From Antedon mediterranea (lineage: Eukaryota; Echinodermata; Crinoidea; Comatulida; Antedonidae), in NCBI RefSeq assembly GCF_964355755.1, contig NC_092675.1, positions 11,547,312 to 11,611,311 of the forward strand: a DNA stretch of 64,000 nt, in the 5' to 3' direction. This document shows positions 52,852-64,000 of the stretch, piece by piece. The first letter of the stretch is position 1. Every line of letters starts with the position of its first letter. A program made the position numbers and the translations under genes. The notes under the pieces are model-generated. The model saw nothing but the letters and a program-made list of their open reading frames with translations. It made no database searches and had not been told where the DNA came from.

Positions 52852-54374
52852 CTAGAATTTAATTCGTCACTTTGACGAATTATAGGTGATCATTTTTATC
52901 ATTTTAATGAAACTTTTTAAACATGCATGTACGTTAACATACGATCGTAAAAAGTTGATGTACGCCATCCTATGACATGATGCATACGCTTATAGTGCTG
53001 TGTTGTGCCTATTATATGCCATATACAATATGTACAGTATATACTGTATATCTATATACAGTGTAGCATAGGTGAAATTACGGGACACACATCATGTTCT
53101 AATTTTTTGGTATGATGGAATTATCAAAATAAACTCGAAGATGACAATTTCGAAAGATAATGAATTGAGCAAATAAATATAAGGATTGGAAGATAATTTG
53201 GCACGTAGAAGCGCAATGCGCGCTCTTTGAAATTTGTATAACTTTGACTAAAGAAATTTAAAAACAACGTTTTAACTTCAACTGGCCATATGATAACATC
53301 ACAACATCCGATAGGCTTAATTTTTGTATGAATTCATATCTACATTTATTCAGCTTTTATAATAAATTATAATATTCAAGGTCACCTTTAATTCTGAAGA
53401 GCTATAACTTATTCAAATGTATGGTGTAGCTGAAATTACACGACCTTGGTTATTAAAGTTTTTACACATGATGACGTCATCAAAATAAAAATGTTGACAA
53501 CACTTGAGAAAGATAATTAATTGAGCAAGCACATACTAAAATTTCGGCGAAAATCGGGCTCAAATAACGGAGATGCGCTCTATTGAATGTGATAACCCAC
53601 ACAAAAAGATAAAAATTACTAATTTTTAAATTGAAGTGGCCATTTGATGACGTCATACCATTTTGTACGTCTAATGTGCACATGAATATGTATCTAAAAC
53701 CCAATGGCTTTCCGAACAAGTTAAAAAAATTGGAGGTCACCTGCCATTCTGAAGAGTTATATTCATTTTAAAAAGGCCTTATTTTTCACCATTTTCAGCA
53801 CTTTGATGCAATTAATTTGCGCATTTTGTTATTTTTAACCTGCTCGTATAGCGTTATTTTAAGTCGGAACTGACTCAAATTTGGTGAATGTACTAAGGAT
53901 GGTGAGTAGAACGCGATTTGTATAAAAAAATTTCAATTTTTACGCTTTGTAAGTATCGCGCGCGCAAAATATTTTTTTTGCGCAGTAATTTTTTGAAACA
54001 CGCAATTGGCCTAATTCATGCTCTAAATTGATTAAAACGTAATTTTGAGCTTTTTAAATTTTTACTGCGCGATTCCACGCGCATGACCCTACGTGCGCTC
54101 GCGTTTTTACTTGCTAATATTTTTACCCTTGACCTGAAGTTTACGTGTAGTGAATTTCATAAATATGTGATAATGAATTATGGATATATGATTGATAATG
54201 TGATTTCACAAAATGGCGTATACGTGACGTCATGGGTGAGAGATCACGCTGAAAAGCTTATTATGGCTAAGTTAAAGTATTTGAAAGACATTGTGAAACT
54301 TTTGTGATCATTGCTATTCAACTTTTTGAGATATTTGACGAACAAAAAGTGTACAGAAAGAAGAATAACAATAA
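52852..54374 (+). mobile_element. E10, family 2
   Basis: Close to E7 over most of its length (shared GGAAGATAATTTG and AACCCAATGGCTT words). No 3' hairpin. Confidence 0.78.
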
Positions 54375-56152
54375 CTAGACATGAAACTCGTCACTTTGAC
54401 GAGTTAGTTATCCGCTCGACAAACGCCACGTGCACGTCATACGTTAGAATATTGCACACAGAAAAATATTAAGGCATTATGACCTGAACTGAAGAATATG
54501 ATATGTTGTTATTTCTGAATTCTGTTATTTTGTGTCATATACATAGTATACACAGTACAATCTGTATACATATCACAAACAGTGTAAAATAGGTGAAATT
54601 ACGGGACCCGTATTCTATTGTAATTTTTAACATCTTGACGGTTTCAAAATGAAATGCAAAAGTAGAAATTTCAGAATGAAATTATCTCAGCAACAACATA
54701 TTAACGTGTAGAAGAAATTTGAATACGTGAAATATTGATGCGCGCTCTTTTAAATGTAATGAAATATAACGCAAAAGATGAAAATACGACTTTTTGTATT
54801 TAACTGACCATATGATGACGTCACAACATTCGATTGGCACAATTTTTACATGATTTTGCATCTACAATACAATAGCTTCCTGAAAACGTTTTAATCGTGA
54901 TTATCACATTTTATTCTTACGAGCTATAACAGATTAAAATTTACTGTAAAGATGAAATTAATGACCAACGTAATTTAAATTTTTAGGCATGATGACGTGG
55001 AAAAAATTAAAAAATTTTTAATTCATGCAAAAGATAGTTGATTGACCTAGAATATATTAAAATCGGGGTGAAAATGGACAACGAATAAGTGGAGATGCGC
55101 TCTATTAAATGTGATGAGCTATGACGAAAGAGACAAAAATCCTATATTTTATATTCGCGTGGCCATACGATGACCTCACAATGTCCGGTTAGCCATATTA
55201 ATGCATGATTCGATATCTACAACTCATCAACTTCCAGAATATGTAATTAAAAAAAAGTTCTCCATGTAGTTTAGAATCTATGACTGTTTAAAAATAGGCA
55301 TAATTTTGACGAATTTTTGAACTTTTTCACCAGAAACGCGTGCAAATTATTTAATTCGACGTGCTCGTATGACGTAATTTTAAGTCGAAATTGTTTAAAA
55401 GTTGGTAACATTACTATAAAAGGCTGAAAAAACATAAATCACGCGAAAAAAATATGTTTTTAACGCTACGTGTGCACCGCGTGCGTAAAAAGTTTCGCGC
55501 GCGTGGGAATTTTTGACATGCTCAAAATGACATGAAACGCATAGAAAGTTGATTAGAAGTTGATTTTTCGCACTCTGAAATTTTAAACGCGCGTGCACGC
55601 GTAACTTTTTGTGAAAGATGCTATTTTTAATCCATAGAAAGTTTGCGCTTGATGTGACTTAAATTTTCACAAAGTGTCAAAACAAAATTATGTTTGGTTT
55701 TTAGTCTATGATCAATCATTGAAATTCATAAAATCGCGCGTAAGTCACGTTGCGCAACTCTGACGTCATTCAAAAATAGGAGGTGCACAAGTTCACGTAA
55801 ATTTCGATATGTTGACAAAGTTACGATATGTTCTGTTTACAAGTTTTAGAGAAACACGACGCACAAAAATGACAGAAAGAAAGAAGTATAATACAGGAAA
55901 AAAATTTGATGAAACAGGACGATTACAAGGAGTTATCCGCTACTAAGCGGATAACTAATAATAAAGATTTTGTACAATAACAATAGGTGATCATTTTATT
56001 CTAAATGATCAGGTGATCATTTTATTCTAAATGATCACCTAATAAAGATTTTGTACAATAACAATAGGTGATCATTTTATTCTAAATGATCACCTAATAA
56101 AGATTTCATACAATAACAATAGGTGATCATTTTATTCTAAATGATCACCTAA
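54375..56152 (+). mobile_element. E11, family 1, followed by stacked 3' ends
   Basis: 5' motif AGTTATCCGC; its own 3' hairpin is AGTTATCCGC/GCGGATAACT at 55931-55956. Then come four family 2 3' hairpins in series (see 55985-56150). Confidence 0.8.
55985..56150 (+). repeat. Four stacked family 2 3' hairpins
   Basis: Hairpins begin at 55985 (last four bases missing), 56011, 56066 and 56121. The last three are complete 30-mers. The spacer AATAAAGATTT-GTACAATAAC-AAT is repeated between them. They follow a family 1 end and precede a family 2 start. Confidence 0.92.
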
Positions 56153-57857
56153 CTAGAATTTAATTCGTCACTTTGACGAATTATAGGTGATCATTTTTAT
56201 CATTTTAATGAAATTAATTTTTTTTAAACATGTACGTACGTTAACATACGATAGGAAAATGTTGATGTATGCCATCCTATTATACGCTTTTAGTGCTGAG
56301 TTATGCCTATTATATGCCATATACAATGTACAGTATATACTGTATATCTATATACAGTGTAGCATAGGTGAAATTATGGGACACACATCAAGTTCTAATT
56401 TTTTGGTATGATGCAATTATCAAAATAAACTCGAAGATGACAATTTCGAAAGATAATGAATTGAGCAAATAAATATAAGGATTGGAAGAGAATTTGACAC
56501 GCAGAAGCGCAATGCGCGCTCTTTGAAATTTGTATAACTTCGACTAAAGAAATTTAAAAACTACTTTTTAACTTCAACTGGCCATATGATAACATCACAA
56601 CATCCGATAGGCCTAATTTTTATATGAATTCATATCTACATTTCATCAGCTTTCATAATAAATTATAATCTTCAAGGTCACCTTTAATTCTGAGGAGCTA
56701 TAAGATATTCAAATGTATGGTGTAGCTGAAATTACATGACCTAGGTTATTCAAGTTTTTACGCGTGATGCCGTCATCAAAATAAAAATGTTGACAACTTA
56801 TGAGAAAGATAATTAATTGAGCAAGCACATACTAAAATGTGTGCGAAAATCGGGGTCAAATAACGGAGATGTGCTCTATTGAATGTGATAACCCACACAA
56901 AAAGATAATAATTACTAATTTTTAAATTCAAGTGGCCATTTGATGACGTCATACCATTTTGTACGTCTAATATGTATATATATTTATATCTACAACTTAT
57001 TGGCTTCCATAATAAGTTAAAACAATTGGGGGTCACCTGCCATTCTGAAGAGTTATATTCATTTTAAAAAGGCCTTATTTTTTACCATTTTTAGCACTTT
57101 TGTACAATTAATGTGCGGATTTTGTCATTTTTAACGTGCTCGTATAGCGTTATTTTAAGTCGGAATGGACTCAAAGTCGGAGAATGTACTAAGGATTGTG
57201 AGTAGAATATGATGTATACATCAAATTTTATTTTTTACCTTTTTTAAAAATCGCGTGCGCAAAAATGTGTTTTTGCGCAGTAATTTTTTTAAACACGCAA
57301 ATGGCCTATTTCATGCTCTAAATTGATAAAAACTAAATTTTGAGCTTTTTAAAATTTCAACGCGCGATTTCACGCGCATGACCTTGAAACACCCGAGTTT
57401 TTATTTGCTAATATTTTTTACCTTGACCTCAAGTTTACGTGTAGTGATTTTCATTAATATGTGATAATGAATTATGGAGATATGATTGATAATGTGATTT
57501 CACAAAATGGCGTATACGTGACGTCACGGATGAGTGATCACGCTGAAAAGCTTATTAGGACTAAGTTAACGTATTTGAAAGACATTGTGAAATTTTGGTA
57601 ATCATTAACATTAAACTTTTTGAGATATTTGTTACACAAAATCTGTACAGAGAGAAATAAATAATAAGAATAAGAAGAATAAAGATTTCATACAATAACA
57701 ATAGGTGATCATTTTATTCTAAATGATCACCTAATAATAAAGATTTTGTACAATAACAATAGGTGATCATTTTATTCTAAATGATCACCTAAAAAAGATG
57801 ATGAAACAGGACAGTTACAAGGAGTTATCCGCTGAATGCGGATAACTAAAAAAAAAA
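56153..57857 (+). mobile_element. E12, family 2, copy of E5 with extra ends
   Basis: 56153-57734 corresponds base for base to E5. Its hairpin is 57703-57732. It is followed by a second family 2 hairpin (57761-57790) and a family 1 hairpin (57823-57847). Confidence 0.88.
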
Positions 57858-59382
57858 CTAGACATGAAACTCGTCACTTTGACGAGTTAGTTATCCGCAC
57901 GACAAACGCCACGTGCACGTCATACTCGTTGGAATTTTGCACACAGAAAAAGATAATGGCATTATGACCTGATCTGATCTGAAGAATATGATATGTTGTT
58001 AGTGCTGAATTCTGTCAATTTTGTATCATAGTATCAGTATAAACAGTATAATCTGTATACATATTACATACAGTGTAGAATAGGTGAAATTACGGGACCC
58101 GTCATTTATACCATTTTTTAACATGGCGACGGTATCAAAATGAAACACTAAAATAACAATTTCGGAAGGATATTATCTCAGCAACAACATATTAACCTGT
58201 AGAAGAAATTTGGATACGTGAAATATAGATGCGCGCTCTTTTAAATGTGATGAACTATGACGCAAAATATAAAAATACAACTTTTTTTATTCAACTGGCC
58301 ATATGATGACGTCACTACATCTGATTGGCAAAATGTTTACATGAATTCGTATCTACAATCCAATAGCTTCCAAAAAACGTTTTAATCGTGATTATCACAT
58401 TTTATTCTTACGAGCTATAACAGATTAAAATTTACTGTAAAGATGAAATTAATGACCCACGTAATTAAAATTTTTAGGCATGATGACGTCATCAAAATTA
58501 AAATATGTTTAACTCATGCGAAAGATAGTTGATTGACCTAGACAATGTTAAAATCTCGGTGAAAATGGAAGATGGATAAGCGTGATGCGCTCCATTGAAT
58601 GTGATGAGCAATAACTAAAGAGACAAAAATCCTATATTTTACATTTGTGTGTCCATATGATGACGTCACAACATCCGTGAAGAAAAAATTCTGCATGAAT
58701 TCATATCTACAACATAACTGCTTTCATATTAAATTAAAAAAATCAGGGGTAACGGTTGATCCTGAGGAGCTATAATAGATTCAAAATAGGCATAATTTTG
58801 ACAATATTTTGTAACTTTTGCAACTACAACGCACGCAAATGGTCTAAATCAACGTGTACGTATGACGTCATTTTAATTTGAAATGATGTTAATCTTTTTA
58901 AAAATGACTAGGAAAGGCTGGAAAATCACAATTTAATAGAAAAAAACATGATTTTCATGCTGCGTGCGCACTGCACGTGTAAAATTGTTCGCGTGCGCGG
59001 GAAATTTTGACATGCGCAAAATGTCATGAATGGCGTAAAAAGTTGATTAGAAATTAATTTTGCGCATTTTAAAATTTTAAATGCACGTGCGCGCGTAACT
59101 TCTTGTAAAACATGCCATTTTTAATTAACAGAAAGATTGCCCTTGATATGACTTAAATTTTCAGAAATTGTAAAAAAAAAAATTATGCTTGGTTTTTAAT
59201 CTAAGATCAATCATAAAAAATCATAAAATCGCGCGTAAGTCACATTGCGCAACTCTGACGTCATTCAAAATAGGAGGTGCACAACTTCACATAAATGCCC
59301 ATGTTTTGACAAAGTTATGAAATGTTATGTTTACCCATTTCAGAGAAACGCGTCTCACAAAAAGGAAGGAAAGAAAGAAGAA
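57858..59382 (+). mobile_element. E13, family 1, mosaic middle
   Basis: 5' motif AGTTATCCGC. Around 58665-58790 it has an unrelated variant of the second unit (CATAACTGCTTTCATATTAAA). No 3' hairpin; it ends AAGGAAAGAAAGAAGAA. Confidence 0.75.
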
Positions 59383-61085
59383 CTAGACATGAAACTCGTC
59401 ACTTTGACGAGTTAGTTATCCGCACGACAAACGCCACGTGCACGTCATATGTTAGAATATTGCACACAGAAAAATATTAAGGCATTATGACCTGAACTGA
59501 AGAATATGATATGTTGTTATTTCTGAATTCTGTTATTTTGTGTCATATAGTATACACAGTACAATCTGTATACATATATCACAAACAGTGTAAAATAGGT
59601 GAAATTACGGGACCGGTATTTTATTGTAATTTTTAACATCTTGACGGTTTCAAAATGAAATGCAAAAGTAGAAATTTCAGAAGGAAATTATCTCAGCAAC
59701 AACATATTAACGTGTAGAAGAAATTTGAATACGTGAAATGTTGATGCGCGCTCTTTTAAATGTAATGAAATATAACGCAAAAGATGAAAATACGACTTTT
59801 TTTATTTAACTGGCCATATGATGACGTCACAACATTCGATTGGCACAATTTTTACATGATTTTGGATCTACAATACAATAGCTTCCTGAAAACGTTTTAA
59901 TCGTGATTATCACATGTTATTCTTACGAGCTATAACAGATTAAAATTTACTGTAAAGATGAAATTAATGACCAACGTAATTTAAATTTTTAGGCATGATG
60001 ACGTTAAAAAAATTAAAACAATTTTAATTCATGCAAAAGATAGTTGATTGACCTAGAATATATTAAAATCGGGGTGAAAATGGACAACGAATAAGTGGAG
60101 ATGCGTTCTATTAAATGTGATGAGCTATGACGAAAGAGACAAGAATCATATATTTTATATTCGCGTGGCCATACGATGACGTCACAATGTCCGGTTAGCC
60201 ATATTAATGCATGATCCAATATCTACAACTCATCAACTTCCAGAATATGTAATTAAAAAAAAGTTCTCCACGTAGTTTAGAATCTATGAATGTTTAAAAA
60301 AAGGCTTAATTTTGACGAATTTTGACAAATTTTTGAACTTTTTCATCAAAAACGCACGTAAATTATCCAATTGGATGTGCCCGTATGACGTAATTTTAGG
60401 TCAAAATTGTTCAAAAGTTGGTAAAATTACTAGAAAAGACTGGAAAAACATGAATCACGGGGAAAAATTTATTTTCAACGCTACGTGCGCACCGTGCGAG
60501 TAAAAATATGCGCGCGCGTGGGAATTTTTGACATGCTCAAAATGACATGAAACGCGTAGAAAGTTGATTAGAAATTGATTTTTCGCATTTTGAAATTTTA
60601 AACGCCCGTGCGCGCGTAACTTCGTGTGAAACATGCCATTTTTTTTCCACATTCAGTTAGCGCAAGATATAAATTAAACTTCTGTTAAGTTTCAATTTAA
60701 ATTGCTATATGGTTTTCGATCTATGTTAAATACGCGAAATTCGTTAAAACGCGCGTAAATCACGTTGCGCTATTCTGACGTCATTCACAATAGGAGGTGC
60801 ACAATTTCACGTGAATGCCCACATGTTGACAAAGTTATAAAATGTTTTGTTTACAAGTTTTTGAGATACGCGAGACACAAAATTGACAGAAAGAAAGAAT
60901 AATACAGAAAAAAAAGATGATTTCATACAGTTACAAGGAGTTCGGATAACTAATAATACAGAAAAATATTGATCCAATACAATCACAAGGAGTTATCCGC
61001 TACTAAGCGGATAACTAAAAAAAAAAAAAAAGATGATGAAACAGGACAGTTACAAGGAGTTATCCGCCATGAGCGGATAACTAAT
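59383..61085 (+). mobile_element. E14, family 1, three 3' ends
   Basis: Body very close to E11. Ends: a collapsed one at 60939-60953 (GGAGTTCGGATAACT, half-hairpin), then complete hairpins at 60991-61016 and 61058-61082 with different loops (tactaa-type and catga-type). It is the right edge of the array. Confidence 0.82.
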
Positions 61086-61089
61086 AATA

Positions 61090-61526
61090 CAGTGTGATAA
61101 TAACTCATACTATAGAGGTTATTATCCAGTAACCTTTTAGTTACTCCTCTTACAGTTATACATATCATATGGTACCATGTGGCCTAGAAAAAAAGCCCCA
61201 GACAAAGTTAACTAATTTTGTCTCAATTTTTGAAAAAGGCTAACTTATCAAACTACTTGGAATATTGTTGGCCAATCAGAAGTAAGGGTGGGTTTTTTAA
61301 ATAGTTAAGATGATATGTTTTAAGTTTAGTTTTAGTTTTGGCATGAAGGTGAACAGACACAGGCCAGCAAGAGCGCCTGTTCATTAAAGAAATATACTTT
61401 TACTTTAACTTTACTGCATTTTTGATGTTCATCTTTGTCTGATAACTTTAAATATTAAACCGCTCGGACGTTTCTCCTATATGACTATATAAGCAAACCG
61501 CTCGGACTCATGCGAAGCCCGTAACA
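61090..61526 (+). repeat. Probable 5' LTR of a Ty3/Gypsy-like element
   Basis: The right border ...CCCGTAACA is fixed by the adjoining primer site. The left border is not; TGTGATAATAAC (61091) is one candidate and a start near 61266 (TGTTGGCC) another. It contains CCAAT, a TTTAAATAG box (about 61297) and ATTAAAGAAA, possible promoter and poly(A) words. No second LTR is in the window. Confidence 0.5.
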
Positions 61527-61540
61527 TGGTGGCAGCGGTG
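61527..61540 (+). other. Primer binding site, tRNA-Leu type
   Basis: TGGTGGCAGCGGTG is complementary to the conserved 3' end of many animal tRNA-Leu species including CCA. It lies directly after an ACA-ending border, as expected for an LTR element. Confidence 0.7.
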
Positions 61541-61860
61541 CTGGAAACGTTTTTAACCCGTTACTATTAACATTAGACGAACTGTGCTGTGGTGGACCAC
61601 TTCACAAATTTTTTTATGGATTTGTTTGACTTGAATTTTGATCTGAAACAAGACTTTACCAACATTGTGGATGACATTGTTTTCATGCCAGAAACACAAA
61701 GGGAAGGAAAACTTTCTGTCAATATCATCAATGAGTTCCAAGTTAAAGGTACATTTTTCATTTTGTGGTAAAAGTTTGTGATGCACTATAGTTTAAGTTT
61801 TGTTATATATATCTTACTACGTCTTAAGTCATAGTCATTATATATTGTAGAAGTACATTA
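61541..61860 (+). other. Leader with a small open frame and possible intron
   Basis: A 52-codon frame from ATG 61616 runs to the stop at about 61769-61771. AAAG|GTACAT at about 61749 and TATTGTAG before 61851 could be splice sites. After such splicing the small frame would stop at TAATG, overlapping the gag start. Function unknown. Confidence 0.3.
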
Positions 61861-63198
61861 ATGCCTAAACATAAGTCAAGTAGGATCTTAAGATCTCAAC
61901 AAAGTTCCATAATGAATACCGATGAAGCACAAACTTCTCAGGCTGCTTCTCAAAATAGTACTGTTGTACCAGATATACCCGAAACCACTCAAAATACTGG
62001 TAACGAGACCGACATTCCGGATATGGTACTTGATAAAATTTCTGTAGAAATTGGGGGTCAAATGATTTTGATGCACATGCATGATTGGTTGGCCTATCAA
62101 AAAATCGAAATGGAAAAAGAAAAGTTAGAATTAGAACGGAAAAAGATTGAATATGATAGAGAGATTGCAAATAAGACATTAGCACGAGACGAAAATGTTG
62201 AAACTATAAGAGCTCAAATACAACGAGAGAGTAATGATGGTCATAGCACCACAAGTTCATATGCCTCCACAAAAATAGACCGATATAAACAAAAACTAAC
62301 TAATAATATCGATGCTGACGCTTATTTTACGGCATTCGAAAGTTATGCTAAAAGGGAACAATGGGAGGAATCCACTTGGGTTCGACGCATCTCCCAATGC
62401 ATTGGGGGAAAGGCTCGAGACGCCATGAATACCATCATGGACGTAAATTTTGATTACGAAACCCTAAAATGTACGATACTGGAAGTGTTTCAACTGACCC
62501 CAGAACATTACAGACAAAAATTTAGGAACTTAAAGCGAAATGACAATGAAAGCATACGTTCCTACATTACAAAGGTTGGGCATAATTTTGATTGTTGGGT
62601 GAGATACTCTGGCATTGCGGCTGATGATGCGGCAGGTATTTCGCAATTAATAATACGCGAACAGGTTTTAGAGAACATTCCCAATGATATGCGCCAGCAT
62701 TTACTTCAAAAGAAAGTATTAAATACAGCTGACTTTGCCAGAGAGGCGGAGGAGTATGCCAGCATAATACCTAATTATTGGCAACGCCATAAGCTAAATA
62801 ATAAGCAAATAGGCACAAATAGTCATTACAGACCGCAGCCCTACAATAGCAAACCACCAAGGTTTGACAGACCGACTTACAACAGGCCAAGGTTTAACCC
62901 GCCTCCTTCTGCACCAAATCACAGTGCATTTAACAGGCCGGCTACAAATCCACAAAATCAGCATCAATTTAGACCAAACTTTAATGCTAGCTATCAGCAA
63001 GATCTGAATTCATTAAACAGGCCATTTATTCCTCAACAACCTCCCCGATTTAGCAACAAACAAGGTCGGCAAAATCAAAATCAAAGACAAAAAAATCAAC
63101 GACCGCACGATTCCTTAAAGTGCATCACGGTGCATAGTGGCTCATCAAAGACTTACGCCCGTATTCTTAAACCGGACTTTAGTCGTAGTTCGAGCTAA
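61861..63198 (+). pseudogene. Ty3/Gypsy-like Gag (SCAN-related capsid), 3'-interrupted
   Basis: ATG 61861. A Ser/Thr-rich start and a charged coiled coil (about residues 90-130) precede a capsid-like region (about 150-300). This ends in a segment of SCAN type (LTPEHYRQKFRNLKR, REQVLENIPNDMRQ, AREAEEYA). SCAN domains of vertebrates derive from such Gags (Gmr1-like group). Next is a Pro/Asn/Gln-rich, arginine-dotted stretch. From about codon 431 the frame reads into an unrelated repeat beginning at 63151 and ends by chance at 63196-63198. No zinc knuckle, protease or polymerase is present, so the element is broken here. Confidence 0.75.
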
Positions 63199-64000
63199 AA
63201 CTAAAAAAATGACGTCATTTTAATTCATAAAACGAACTTCAACTAAATCACCGACTAAATCAGGCCAACCTCGACTAAATCAAGACGGATTTTGATCGAT
63301 TTTTTTAGTCCTGGAGGGGGCAGACTAAATGGTCGACTAAATGGTTTTTAAACGATGTTTATAAAAAACGTAACAGTCATTGAGTTGTTATATTGGCCAG
63401 ATATTGAAGAATGAAATATCTATATTTATATTAGCTTAATTAAATATACATTGGTATAAATTATAATAATGAAAATCATCTTTATTTACAACTGTATACA
63501 AATTACATTATTTTCTTCGCGCAAGTCCGACTTGAGCTACGTCACGCCATAGCGACAATGGGAGATGCGGCAATTCACCACGCGATGGAATGTTTAGGGG
63601 GCCTAGCGCTTTCTTGTCACGCTATGAAGTGCGTGGTTCGTGGCGATCATACTTTGTTGGGGCCTAGAAAATATAAAAGTTACCGTACCGCCATGGTTCC
63701 TAAATATATTTTTAAGATTTTATTTGTTGTTAATCAAATATACTTTACTGTTAAATTAATACTGATATTGTTCTAATAATTAACGATTAAAATTATTTTT
63801 CATGTATATAGTCCTGATGCGTAAAAAGTGTTGTAAGAAATGAAAAGTGATATCAATGCGCAAAATTTCGTCTGCTCCTCAAATACTCTCTTGTCATTGG
63901 CCAATGTATAGCCTTTGTTACCCAGACGTGTGCAACTCGACTAAAAGCTCGACTTCATTAAGTCGAACTGCAAACTTCGACTACTTCGTTTTTGAATCGA
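63151..64000. mobile_element. Insertion into gag, running off the window
   Basis: It starts TTACGCCCGTATTCTTAAA, shared with 35131-35350, with repeated CGACTAAAT words. The last 80 bases contain inverted counterparts (CTCGACTAAAAGCTCGAC, AAGTCGAAC) that may be the other end. A 72-codon frame (63558-63776) has no recognised motif. Probably a TIR DNA transposon without transposase. Its right end is outside the window. Confidence 0.5.

Larger units (their letters stand above)
36568..61085 (+). mobile_element. Head-to-tail array of 14 non-autonomous Helentron-like elements
   Basis: All fourteen elements run rightward and most abut within a few bases. Each starts with CTAG and the hairpin whose loop side reads GTCACTTTGAC. 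Family 1 copies: E2, E3, E8, E11, E13, E14. Family 2 copies: E1, E4, E5, E6, E7, E9, E10, E12. Both share a body of two or three homologous units with TGACGTCA sites and GGCCATATGATGAC words. None encodes a transposase. Small open frames that recur in the copies follow from sequence identity. Mobilisation by a Helentron such as 25595-34441 is inferred from end architecture. Confidence 0.85.

Noticed and set aside
37202-57036. Recurring 86-residue minus-strand frame in family 2 copies (37202, 45661, 47244, 48807, 53480, 56776 and others) as a transposon gene
   Set aside because: The copies are close relatives, most differences change the residue, several copies have lost the frame, and no motif or start context supports it.

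Overview
The window looks like nuclear DNA from an AT-rich marine invertebrate. A deuterostome, probably an echinoderm, is my best guess. This rests on the spliced animal gene PPP1R42, a Helentron-type rolling-circle transposon, CR1/L1-like LINE relics, a Ty3/Gypsy-like gag, and many TAGGCCTA-type words. The taxon is inferred, not shown. There are no bacterial operons, CRISPR arrays or recognisable rRNA genes.

Host genes. PPP1R42 (protein phosphatase 1 regulatory subunit 42, a leucine-rich-repeat protein) lies on the minus strand. It has six coding exons that join in frame at GT-AG borders into 349 codons plus stop: 34767-34898, 22614-22780, 22342-22480, 21027-21261, 20699-20836 and 19868-20106. 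Convergent to it on the plus strand are the last three exons of an unidentified lysine/arginine-rich protein: 14562-14746, 15349-15428 and 16332-16548. A weak protein-coding trace with a promoter-like island sits at 7460-8020.

Mobile DNA fills most of the rest. A near-complete Helentron (25595-34441) encodes OTU protease, HUH Rep, PIF1-like helicase and AP-endonuclease-like domains in two long frames, broken once between them. It lies inside an older non-autonomous element, inside PPP1R42 intron 1. Dozens of non-autonomous elements share the same end architecture: 5' CTAG, a short hairpin, a motif M, and at the 3' end a hairpin built from M and its complement. Family 1 has M = AGTTATCCGC (variant GGTTATCCGC), family 2 has AGGTGATCATTT, and family 3, which includes the autonomous element, has TACTTGGCCAA. 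In 1-12600 they point left. In 36568-61085 fourteen of them (E1-E14) form a head-to-tail array pointing right.

Layout: 1-6690 leftward elements with a fold-back insertion; 6691-9420 mostly unique DNA and a tandem duplication; 9421-12600 more leftward elements; 12600-16560 LINE ORF1 relic and the plus-strand gene; 17525-19490 solo transposon end and LINE relic; 19868-34898 PPP1R42 with its transposon-filled intron; 34899-36567 its upstream region; 36568-61085 the array, with a 2.2 kb TIR transposon inside E2; 61090-63150 LTR, primer site and gag; 63151-64000 a further insertion running off the window.

The strongest unusual signals are: (1) the modular, covarying ends of the three families, with swapped and multiplied 3' ends; (2) a 68-bp minisatellite in PPP1R42 intron 3 that copies the end of exon 3 with its splice donor about eleven times; (3) the near-intact four-domain Helentron; (4) swelling of a likely ~100-bp intron to 12 kb by nested elements.
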